This document shows positions 1 to 5,073 of a stretch of 5,325 nucleotides of DNA, piece after piece. The DNA is from Dehalococcoidia bacterium. Lineage in GTDB: Bacteria; Chloroflexota; Dehalococcoidia; Dehalococcoidales; Fen-1064. Each line of letters opens with the position of its first letter. Position 1 is the stretch's first letter. The stretch covers positions 1-5,325 of the forward strand of contig PMBW01000102.1 of the NCBI GenBank assembly GCA_003153075.1, read 5' to 3'. Under the pieces are notes generated by a model. That model ran no database searches. It was given only the letters and a program-made list of their open reading frames with translations, and was not told the origin of the DNA. The translations under genes and the position numbers were made by a program.

Positions 1-2
1 AA

Positions 3-164
3 GTTACAATGAACAAGGACACGGCTACCGTTCGGGTAGTAACATTCACGAAATGGGGCGGGTTTAAGGAGGAAACCTTTACGATCTCGCGCAGTTCGTC
101 TCATTCAATAATCCAGCAAAACACCAAAACCCTGGTAGCTTGGAATTGCGGTACGACGTATTAG
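3..164 (+). CDS. C-terminal end of an unrecognised protein (5' end outside the window)
   Basis: An open frame enters from the left edge and ends at TAG 162-164, giving 53 visible residues. I cannot name the family. The fragment alternates hydrophobic and polar residues as in beta strands (ATVRVVTFTKWGGF near its start) and ends with LVAWNCGTTY, which looks like the natural end of a folded domain. It has the feel of small conserved hypothetical proteins in Dehalococcoidia, but that is an impression and not a match I can show. A second frame on the same strand is also open at 68-223, but it is interrupted by TAA at 65-67 and has no convincing start there, so I prefer this one. No transposase, integrase or enzyme motif is visible. 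About 120 bases of AT-rich DNA separate it from the next gene's promoter. Confidence 0.45.
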   Translation, partial: VTMNKDTATVRVVTFTKWGGFKEETFTISRSSSHSIIQQNTKTLVAWNCGTTY

Positions 165-286
165 GCGATCTTCGCTTTCGCGAACACCTGCGCCGGGATG
201 GAAATACACCTGTTACGATTTAAAGAGATTTTTAATTGTTTAACCATAACTTACTACTCAAAACTTATAACTGAAACATCGTTAAA

Positions 287-315
287 TTGACACTTCCCGG
301 AACTAATGTTATCGT
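287..315 (+). promoter_or_regulatory. Candidate sigma-70-type promoter for the TPR lipoprotein gene
   Basis: A perfect -35 hexamer TTGACA (287-292) is followed after exactly 17 bases by TATCGT (310-315), a 4/6 match to the -10 consensus. Transcription would start near 322, leaving a leader of about 30 bases with a GAGG ribosome binding site at 343-346, six bases before the ATG at 353. The TTG inside this -35 box is also an in-frame start for a longer reading of the gene. Using it would place the start codon inside the promoter, which supports the later ATG. The promoter call is inferred from consensus and spacing alone. Confidence 0.45.
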
Positions 316-352
316 TTTTATATACCTGACCGGGGATAAACCGAGGATATTT

Positions 353-1051
353 ATGATTCGGCGCTTGTCACTTATTATACTCGTCACAATTTCGGTATTG
401 ATATTCGGTGCCATTGTCGGCTGCGAAGCCGCTCCCGAAGGCAGCGCCGAATGGTATTTTGCCCGCGCTTATCAACTTGCGAAACAGGGTGATTATCAAA
501 GCGCAATTACTAACTATACAGATGCCATCAAAGTAGAGCCGTTACTGGCCAAGGCTTATGTGAACCGCGCTGCTGCCTATGACAGCATTGGTGAATACGA
601 CCTGGCAATCATCGATTGCGACAAATCATTATCCCTGCAGCCGAACCTTCCGCTCGCCTATTTGAATCGTGCCTCCGCCTATAACGGTAAAGGTAATTAT
701 GATAAAGCGATCCAGGACTGCGAAACAGCAATACAACTGGATAATAAACTGGCTCAAGCCTACATTAACCGGGCGATTGCTTATAATCATAAGGGTGATA
801 TGTATAAATCTATCGCTGATTGCAATAAAGCGCTGGATATCAGTCCGAATCTTGCAGACGGTTATTATCACCGGGCTTTTGCCTACGAAGCTATTTCCAA
901 AAATGATGCTGCGGTCGCAGACTTCAACAAGTTTATAACTCTCAGCGATAATGATGATTTGATCGCTAATGCCAGACAGGAAATCCTCAAATTGTCCGCG
1001 CCGGCGCCCACCAGCACCACTACCGGTGCCGGCAGCTCTAACAGCCGCTAG
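353..1051 (+). CDS. TPR-repeat lipoprotein
   Basis: A 232-residue protein predicted to be exported and lipid-anchored on the outer face of the membrane. Residues 1-24 form a lipoprotein signal: Arg3-Arg4, a hydrophobic core, then the lipobox IVGC with the lipidated Cys at 24. Five tetratricopeptide repeats of exactly 34 residues follow (about 31-64, 65-98, 99-132, 133-166, 167-200). Each carries the usual small residues and aromatic (AYxNRAxAY in helix A, then G-x-Y, then A-I in helix B). Repeats 2-4 share an unusual DC pair in helix B. A short helix and a Ser/Thr/Gly/Pro-rich tail (about 215-232) end the protein. TPR arrays are scaffolds for protein-protein contacts, so a binding role is likely but the partner is unknown and no neighbour suggests one. 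The ATG at 353 is chosen because GAGG sits six bases upstream and the signal peptide begins there. An in-frame TTG at 287 lies in the likely promoter. The gene appears to be transcribed alone. Confidence 0.88.
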   Translation: MIRRLSLIILVTISVLIFGAIVGCEAAPEGSAEWYFARAYQLAKQGDYQSAITNYTDAIKVEPLLAKAYVNRAAAYDSIGEYDLAIIDCDKSLSLQPNLPLAYLNRASAYNGKGNYDKAIQDCETAIQLDNKLAQAYINRAIAYNHKGDMYKSIADCNKALDISPNLADGYYHRAFAYEAISKNDAAVADFNKFITLSDNDDLIANARQEILKLSAPAPTSTTTGAGSSNSR

Positions 1052-1080
1052 TTATTAATCCGAATATTTGATTTATTTGA

Positions 1081-1105
1081 ATTTGGTTATTTATTAACAC
1101 CAAAT
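1081..1105. repeat. Small AT-rich inverted repeat 3' of the TPR gene
   Basis: ATTTGGT (1081-1087) and ACCAAAT (1099-1105) are perfectly complementary 7-base arms around an 11-base AT-rich loop, 30 bases after the lipoprotein stop codon. It could mark the end of that transcript. However, the stem is weak and no run of T follows on either strand, so it is not a canonical intrinsic terminator. Confidence 0.3.
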
Positions 1106-1171
1106 AGTGAATACTGTGGAACTCAAGTAGAAATTCCCGAATAAGGATTGTTTTCGCACTCTTTTTCGTTT

Positions 1172-1209
1172 ACCTCCTTCTCCATTTAAATGAGAAGGTT
1201 GGATGAGGT
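1172..1209. repeat. Nested inverted repeat between convergent genes
   Basis: The inner arms CCTTCTC (1176-1182) and GAGAAGG (1192-1198) are perfectly complementary around a 9-base centre. That centre contains the self-complementary ATTTAAAT, so the pairing can extend with one bulged C. A second pair, ACCTC (1172-1176) and GAGGT (1205-1209), encloses it, with seven unpaired bases on the right side. It lies between the 3' ends of the TPR gene and the fumarase operon. It resembles the short pyrimidine/purine palindromes dispersed between genes in many bacterial genomes. It could also help stop converging transcripts, but no U-run follows on either strand. Confidence 0.45.
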
Positions 1210-1279
1210 TCGTTGGGTAATAATTGAATTGCGGTTAAATTAATAGCTGATTGGTGTTTATAACTAATCCTGGTTTTAC

Positions 1280-1840
1280 CTATCCGGATATAATTTTGTA
1301 GCTGGCTTTTCCCTGCTGATACAGGTCTCCACCATAGATATCGTAAATTACCGTCACTGGAAAATCTTCAACTTCCAGTTGCCTCACCGCTTCCGGCCCG
1401 AGGTCTTCATAGGCGATCACTTCGGCCTTTTTTATCCGTTGGGAAAGCAATGCCCCGGCGCCGCCGATTGCGCCAAAATAGATGGCTTTATTTTTCTTGA
1501 TTGCTTCCAGGACCGGTTGGGTACGCTGCCCCTTGCCGATCATCCCCTTTAACCCTGCTTCTATCAACCTCGGCGCGTAACCATCCATGCGGTAGCTTGT
1601 GGTCGGGCCTGCCGACCCGATCACCTTACCCGGTTTAGCTGGAGCTGGCCCCATGTAGTAAATAGTCTGCCCCGCAATATCGAAAGGAAGCGGTTGTCCT
1701 TTGTCCAGTGCTTCTACAATCCGTTTATGTGCTGCGTCACGCGCCGTATAAATCACGCCGCTAAGCAGCACGTTATCACCGGCCCGCAACTCGGCAAGGA
1801 CTTTTTCGGTTAACGGCAGCTTGATATTTTTCGGCATCAT
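1280..1840 (-). CDS. fumB: Class I fumarate hydratase, beta subunit (C-terminal domain type)
   Basis: Small subunit of the two-part, iron-sulfur fumarase that reversibly hydrates fumarate to L-malate in the cytoplasm. It corresponds to the C-terminal domain of the one-chain E. coli class I enzymes. From the ATG at 1840 it has 186 residues, the usual size. Family signatures are TARDAAH (32-38), the glycine-rich GSAGPTTSYRMD (75-86), GKG (102-104), GGAGAL (126-131), EDLGPEAV (145-152) and LEVEDFP (155-161). The start is uncertain. ATG 1840 (or 1837) fits the family N-terminus but has no clear ribosome site. TTG 1858 is in frame but 16 bases from the strong AAGGAGG. CTG 1867 is seven bases from it and overlaps the alpha stop. 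It is the last gene of the operon and presumably translated by coupling to alpha. L-tartrate dehydratase and mesaconase share the fold, so substrate is assigned mainly from the malic-enzyme neighbour. Confidence 0.9.
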   Translation of the reverse strand: MMPKNIKLPLTEKVLAELRAGDNVLLSGVIYTARDAAHKRIVEALDKGQPLPFDIAGQTIYYMGPAPAKPGKVIGSAGPTTSYRMDGYAPRLIEAGLKGMIGKGQRTQPVLEAIKKNKAIYFGAIGGAGALLSQRIKKAEVIAYEDLGPEAVRQLEVEDFPVTVIYDIYGGDLYQQGKASYKIISG

Positions 1841-1863
1841 TTTGGTATTACCCGCCAAATATG

Positions 1864-2709
1864 TCAGATAATCGCCTCCTTATGCCTGGAGCTGTGGCAA
1901 TTGATATTCACAGCCACCGGCATGCTGGCGATATGCGCTGGAAAGGTCTCTACATTTACTGCCAATGCCGTAATTCTGCCTCCGTATCCCATCGGCCCGA
2001 TACCGAGTTTGTTTATCCTGCCTAAAAGTTCAGTCTCCAGTTCGGCAATCTCCCAATCAGGATTATGTAAACCTATTTTTCGTAATAAAGCTTTTTTTGC
2101 CAGCATCATTGTTTTTTCCGCTGTGCCGCCAATCCCTACGCCGACAATGACAGGTGGACAAGGATTGCTGCCTGCCACGTCCACCGCTTTGACCACGTTT
2201 TCGATAATGCCCTGTCTGCCTGCAGCAGGTGTCAGCATGATCAAGCGGCTCATATTCTCCGCTCCGCCACCTTTTGGCATTACGATAATTTTTACTTTGT
2301 CTCCTGGCACAATATCTGTGTATATAATTGCCGGTGTATTATCGGCAGTATTTACCCTGTTTGAAAAAGGTTGAAAAACCATCGATTTACGTAGAAACCC
2401 TTTCTCATAAGCCTCGCGCACACCCTCGTTTACAGTGTCGCTCAGGTCACCGTTGACGATATGCACCTCCTGCCCGATTTCCAAAAATACCACTGCGGCC
2501 CCGCAATCCTGGCAAAGCGCAATTCCTTCTTTCGCGGCGATATCTGCATTCCTGATTAGTTGCGTCAACACCTCTTTTCCCACGGGTGATTCCTCGGTGT
2601 CTTGCGCTCTTTGCAGCGCTTCCCTGACATCGTCCGTTAGGTGGTAATTTGCTTCGAGAAAGAGACGGCTAACCGTTTTTGTTATCTCGGCAGCTTCGAT
2701 ATCTCTCAA
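1864..2709 (-). CDS. fumA: Class I fumarate hydratase, alpha subunit ([4Fe-4S])
   Basis: Large subunit of the heteromeric class I fumarase, 281 residues, carrying the oxygen-sensitive [4Fe-4S] cluster whose open iron site binds fumarate or malate. The three expected cluster cysteines are visible: Cys66 in CQDCG, Cys184 in GSNPCPP and Cys271 in NINCHSSRHKEA at the C-terminus. Cys69 is an extra cysteine where many relatives have Thr (CQDTG). Other family features are FSNRVNTADNTPA (115-127), MPKGGGAENMS (144-154) and GVGIGGTAEK (190-199). The start is TTG at 2709: AAGGAG at 2717-2722 lies seven bases before it, no nearby ATG is better, and it leaves 21 bases after the malic-enzyme stop codon. 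The stop TGA (1864-1866) sits just before the beta subunit. Its place after malic enzyme favours fumarate/malate over tartrate as substrate. The cluster fits an anaerobic life style. Confidence 0.94.
   Translation of the reverse strand: MRDIEAAEITKTVSRLFLEANYHLTDDVREALQRAQDTEESPVGKEVLTQLIRNADIAAKEGIALCQDCGAAVVFLEIGQEVHIVNGDLSDTVNEGVREAYEKGFLRKSMVFQPFSNRVNTADNTPAIIYTDIVPGDKVKIIVMPKGGGAENMSRLIMLTPAAGRQGIIENVVKAVDVAGSNPCPPVIVGVGIGGTAEKTMMLAKKALLRKIGLHNPDWEIAELETELLGRINKLGIGPMGYGGRITALAVNVETFPAHIASMPVAVNINCHSSRHKEAII
1875..1881 (-). promoter_or_regulatory. Strong Shine-Dalgarno inside the 3' end of the fumarase alpha gene
   Basis: On the - strand AAGGAGG (1881 down to 1875) lies in the last codons of the alpha gene. 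It must serve the beta subunit, the only gene downstream. Seven bases after it comes CTG at 1867-1865, in frame with beta and overlapping the alpha stop TGA. The in-frame TTG (1858) is 16 bases away and the ATG (1840) 34 bases away, both too far for normal use of this site. Confidence 0.6.
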
Positions 2710-2716
2710 GTCCGGG

Positions 2717-2722
2717 CTCCTT
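2717..2722 (-). promoter_or_regulatory. Shine-Dalgarno setting the TTG start of fumarase alpha
   Basis: AAGGAG on the - strand lies seven bases before TTG 2709-2707. It falls within the 21-base gap after the malic-enzyme stop. This near-ideal spacing is the main reason for accepting a TTG start. Confidence 0.6.
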
Positions 2723-2730
2723 GTTTTTCG

Positions 2731-4089
2731 CTAGACACCTTTCGGCGGCGGCGGTATGATGCCCGTCTTCATCATAGTTTCTACTGTTTTTCTAGCTTCC
2801 CGTATCATCGCGCCGGAGCGCTTGGTTAATTCTTCGCGCGTAAGATTGTCCCTGGCTACCCCCTGTTCAACAGCTTTCATACCGACCGCGACCGCTTCCC
2901 GGACAAATACCTCGGTATCAGCCATCGTCGGTACAATGTGTTCATCTGAAAGGCCCTGTTCTTCAGCAAATTTTGCCAGTTCATAAGCCGCGGCAATACA
3001 CATCTCATCGGTAATTGTCCGGGCTTTTACATCAAGGGTGCCCCGGAATATCGCCGGAAACCCGATTGAATTATTGACCTGATTGGGGAAATCCGACCGT
3101 CCGGTAGCTACTACCCGCAGTCCAGCCTCTTTCGCGTCCCACGGCCAAATCTCCGGTAATGGATTGGCGCAAAAGAACCCGATCCCATTTTTATTCATCT
3201 TTTTTAACCACTCCGGTTTGATCGTATCCGGATCTGGTGTCGAAAGTGAAATCACAACATCACAACCCGCCAGCGCCTCTGCAATGCCGCCTTCTACCTT
3301 ATCCGGATTAGTGCGCTGTGCCAGATCCCATTTATAGGGGTTCTCCACCTGTTTCTCTTCCAGGTCTTTTCTGCCGCGGTGCAGTGTGGCTTTACTGTCG
3401 ACAATGATCATATTATCCGCCTTGAAACCGGCTGTCAGCATTAAGCGGATAATGGCTACATTGGCAGCCCCCACACCAATCATTGTAACTTTGACCTTTT
3501 TCATGTCCTTGTTTACCACTTTGAGGGCATTCACAATCCCCGCCAGTGTTACGGCCGCGGTTCCCTGCTGGTCGTCATGCCAGACCGGGATGCGGCATTC
3601 TTTACGCAATGTATCTAGTATATGGAAGCACTTCGGGTTTTCGATATCTTCCAGATTGATGCCCCCAAATGAGGGTTGAATTATTTTTACGGTTCGGATT
3701 ATTTCTTCCGGGTCTTTGGTATCCAGGCAGACAGCCACCGCATCTACGCCGCCGAGATATTTAAAGAGCATCGCTTTGCCTTCCATTACCGGCATTGCAG
3801 CTTCCGGCCCGATATTGCCCAGACCCAATACTCTGGTGCCGTCCGAAACTACGGCCACCGTATTCCATTTGCTCGTATATTCATAGGCTTTATCCCTATC
3901 GGCCTGTATCGCTTTGCATGGTGCGGCTACGCCCGGCGTGTACCAGATCGCAAAATCTTTGTAATCCCTGATCACTGCCCGCGGGACAGTCTGCATTTTC
4001 CCCCGGTAATAAGAATGCATAATCATCGCATCTTCAGCCGGTTTTTTCGCTTTTGCCAGTAATTCTTCTCTCGTAACTTTTTGTGCCAT
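2731..4089 (-). CDS. mae: Malic enzyme (malate oxidoreductase, decarboxylating)
   Basis: A 452-residue cytoplasmic enzyme that oxidatively decarboxylates L-malate to pyruvate and CO2, or runs in reverse, with NAD(P) and a divalent metal. It is the short bacterial form without a C-terminal phosphotransacetylase domain. In the malic domain the expected catalytic Tyr is Tyr50 (WYTPGVAAPC) and the catalytic Lys is Lys105 (MEGKAMLFKYLGG). The metal ligands are Glu147 and Asp148 (INLEDIE) and Asp173 (HDDQQGTAA). The NAD-binding domain begins near 200 with IGVGAANVAI (204-213), in which Asn210 replaces the third glycine of the usual GxGxxG loop. FPNQVNNSIGFP (334-345) is the other family signature. 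Cofactor preference cannot be read with certainty; NAD is my guess. The start is ATG 4089, with a weak AAGG eight bases upstream. It heads an operon with the fumarase genes, so together they connect fumarate to pyruvate. Confidence 0.95.
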   Translation of the reverse strand: MAQKVTREELLAKAKKPAEDAMIMHSYYRGKMQTVPRAVIRDYKDFAIWYTPGVAAPCKAIQADRDKAYEYTSKWNTVAVVSDGTRVLGLGNIGPEAAMPVMEGKAMLFKYLGGVDAVAVCLDTKDPEEIIRTVKIIQPSFGGINLEDIENPKCFHILDTLRKECRIPVWHDDQQGTAAVTLAGIVNALKVVNKDMKKVKVTMIGVGAANVAIIRLMLTAGFKADNMIIVDSKATLHRGRKDLEEKQVENPYKWDLAQRTNPDKVEGGIAEALAGCDVVISLSTPDPDTIKPEWLKKMNKNGIGFFCANPLPEIWPWDAKEAGLRVVATGRSDFPNQVNNSIGFPAIFRGTLDVKARTITDEMCIAAAYELAKFAEEQGLSDEHIVPTMADTEVFVREAVAVGMKAVEQGVARDNLTREELTKRSGAMIREARKTVETMMKTGIIPPPPKGV

Positions 4090-4156
4090 TTCATCTGCCT
4101 TTTTTATTTATCGCAACTACATTCAGTAAGAACTGTCTGTTGCTTTCTCAATCATG

Positions 4157-4185
4157 ACAATACAACAACTGATTACCACAGTCAA
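4157..4185 (-). promoter_or_regulatory. Candidate promoter of the malic enzyme-fumarase operon
   Basis: On the - strand TTGACT (4185-4180, 5/6 match) is followed after exactly 17 bases by TATTGT (4162-4157, 4/6 match). A transcript would start near 4150 with a leader of about 60 bases before the malic-enzyme ATG. Small imperfect repeats (AATCA 4150-4154 and TGATT 4170-4174) flank the -10 and might bind a regulator, but I cannot name one. The call is based on consensus alone. Confidence 0.4.
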
Positions 4186-4232
4186 ACACATTACCAAAAA
4201 TTTATCTGAATGAATAATATTCGCTGTTTTTC

Positions 4233-4261
4233 TTGACAAGTTCTTTATAATATGGTACATT
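4233..4261 (+). promoter_or_regulatory. Candidate lexA promoter
   Basis: A perfect TTGACA (4233-4238) lies 17 bases before TACATT (4256-4261, 4/6 match). This gives a start near 4268 and a leader of about 23 bases before the lexA GTG. A perfect TATAAT also occurs at 4246-4251, but it has no good -35 at normal spacing (the best nearby is CTGTTT at 4224-4229). Either promoter places the alternative ATG at 4252 in or before the promoter core, so lexA should start later. Confidence 0.45.
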
Positions 4262-4266
4262 CGTTC
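4255..4266. promoter_or_regulatory. Possible LexA operator (SOS-box-like)
   Basis: GTACATTCGTTC differs at one position from GAAC-N4-GTTC, the core of the SOS box of Bacillus-type LexA. It overlaps the candidate -10 and start point of the lexA promoter, exactly where self-repression would act. LexA genes commonly repress themselves. A 12-base window with six wildcards or mismatches can arise by chance, and the box used in this lineage may differ, so this is a hypothesis. Confidence 0.3.
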
Positions 4267-4290
4267 TATAAAAGGTATGGACGGAAAAAA

Positions 4291-4917
4291 GTGAGAAAAC
4301 CAGGTTTAAATTCAACCCGCGAAAACATCCTGCAATATATCCACGGCTTTATCGATGAAAGAGGTTACTCTCCGACGGTGAGGGATATTCTCAAGGGTTG
4401 CGATATCAGTTCTACTGCGGTCGTCCAGTATCACCTCGATGTTCTCGAAAAAGAAGGCCGTATCCACCGCGATCCGGAAATTTTCCGCAGCATCCGTCTC
4501 TCACTCAAGAAAAATACTGTATTAATTCCGATTTTAGGCACAATTGCCGCCGGTACCCCTATTCCCGTGCCGAACAGTGATACCTGGAACGGCCAGGCGA
4601 CCGAAACACTGGAGCTACCCCAGGATATGATCGGGACTAAACCGGTCTTCGCCCTCAGGGTAAAAGGTCAATCGATGATCGATGCCCTGATCGATGACGG
4701 CGATATTGTTTTAATGGAAGCCGCTGATTCCGCCGAAAACGGCGAAATGGTCGCGGTCTGGTTGAAAGACCGGGAAGAAGTTACATTGAAAAGAATTTAC
4801 ATGGAACCGGATCGGGTTTTACTCAAACCGGCTAATCAAACCATGAAACAGATTCAACAAACTCCGGATAATGTAGAAATCCAGGGTAAAGTAATCGGCG
4901 TCATCAGAAAGCTCTAA
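4291..4917 (+). CDS. lexA: LexA SOS-response repressor (self-cleaving)
   Basis: A 208-residue cytoplasmic transcriptional repressor of DNA-damage genes, inactivated by RecA-stimulated self-cleavage. The N-terminal winged helix-turn-helix spans about 8-70, with GYSPTVRDIL (25-34), the recognition helix around SSTAVVQYHLDVLEKEGRI (40-58) and the wing after it. The C-terminal S24-type peptidase domain has the cleavage site Ala87-Gly88 (GTIAAGTP), the nucleophile Ser128 in VKGQSMI and the general-base Lys167 in TLKRIY, so the protein should be functional. Gln127 before the Ser is less common than Asp, Glu or Asn. Start GTG 4291 is chosen because it gives the normal LexA N-terminus and length. An in-frame ATG at 4252 would add 13 basic residues and lies within the promoter. 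The ribosome site is weak (GGA at 4283-4285). It is transcribed away from the malic-enzyme operon and probably regulates itself. Confidence 0.93.
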   Translation: MRKPGLNSTRENILQYIHGFIDERGYSPTVRDILKGCDISSTAVVQYHLDVLEKEGRIHRDPEIFRSIRLSLKKNTVLIPILGTIAAGTPIPVPNSDTWNGQATETLELPQDMIGTKPVFALRVKGQSMIDALIDDGDIVLMEAADSAENGEMVAVWLKDREEVTLKRIYMEPDRVLLKPANQTMKQIQQTPDNVEIQGKVIGVIRKL

Positions 4918-4950
4918 AAACTATCTTCGGAAACGCCGCACAAAACACAA

Positions 4951-5038
4951 TTTGACGACCCCTCTAAATTACGTGTTAACTAAAACACAACAACTTATGT
5001 CCTGCTAACATGTAACTGTTTTCAGAGGAGTCGTCAAA
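4951..5038. repeat. 88-bp nested inverted-repeat element (MITE-like or large stem-loop)
   Basis: The outer arms TTTGACGACCCCTCT (4951-4965) and AGAGGAGTCGTCAAA (5024-5038) are complementary at 14 of 15 positions. Inside them a second pair, TTACGTGTTA (4969-4978) and TAACATGTAA (5006-5015), is complementary at 9 of 10, the odd one being G.U in RNA. A 27-base loop separates the inner arms and a small internal loop separates the two stems. It lies 34 bases after lexA and 36 bases beyond the stop of the convergent zinc-ribbon gene, so a bidirectional terminator is possible. The stretch following it on the - strand is T-rich but interrupted (TTGTGTTTTGTG). No clear target-site duplication flanks it and no protein is encoded. 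A solo miniature transposable element or a remnant of IS ends is the main alternative. Confidence 0.75.
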
Positions 5039-5073
5039 ATATTTACGTTAATATTATATTTATTTAGCCCGTA

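Noticed and set aside
164..194. Imperfect hairpin (TTCGC 171-175 / GCGAA 180-184, flanked by GGCG / CGCC) as terminator of the left-edge gene
   Set aside because: The stem is short and interrupted and no T-run follows it directly.
455..955. Tandem 102-bp DNA repeats in the TPR gene as a recent duplication
   Set aside because: The repeats agree at protein level but differ widely at third codon positions, so they are old TPR repeats and not a recent expansion.
1901..2374. Open frame on the + strand opposite fumarase alpha
   Set aside because: It is antisense to a gene with all family motifs, has no recognisable domain or ribosome site, and reflects codon bias of the real gene.
3676..4062. Open frame on the + strand opposite malic enzyme
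   Set aside because: Antisense shadow of a well supported enzyme; its translation is rich in Arg, His and Phe with no protein-like pattern.
4212..4222. Palindrome GAATA-A-TATTC upstream of the lexA promoter
   Set aside because: Short AT-rich palindromes are expected in an AT-rich spacer; nothing else supports a binding site.
4252..4290. N-terminal extension of LexA from ATG 4252 (13 extra basic residues)
   Set aside because: It lies within the promoter core, has no ribosome site, and extends beyond the normal LexA N-terminus.
4277..4294. Five-codon reading frame (ATG 4277, stop TGA overlapping the lexA GTG) as a leader peptide
   Set aside because: The overlap is suggestive of coupling, but the ATG has no properly spaced ribosome site and such short frames are common by chance.
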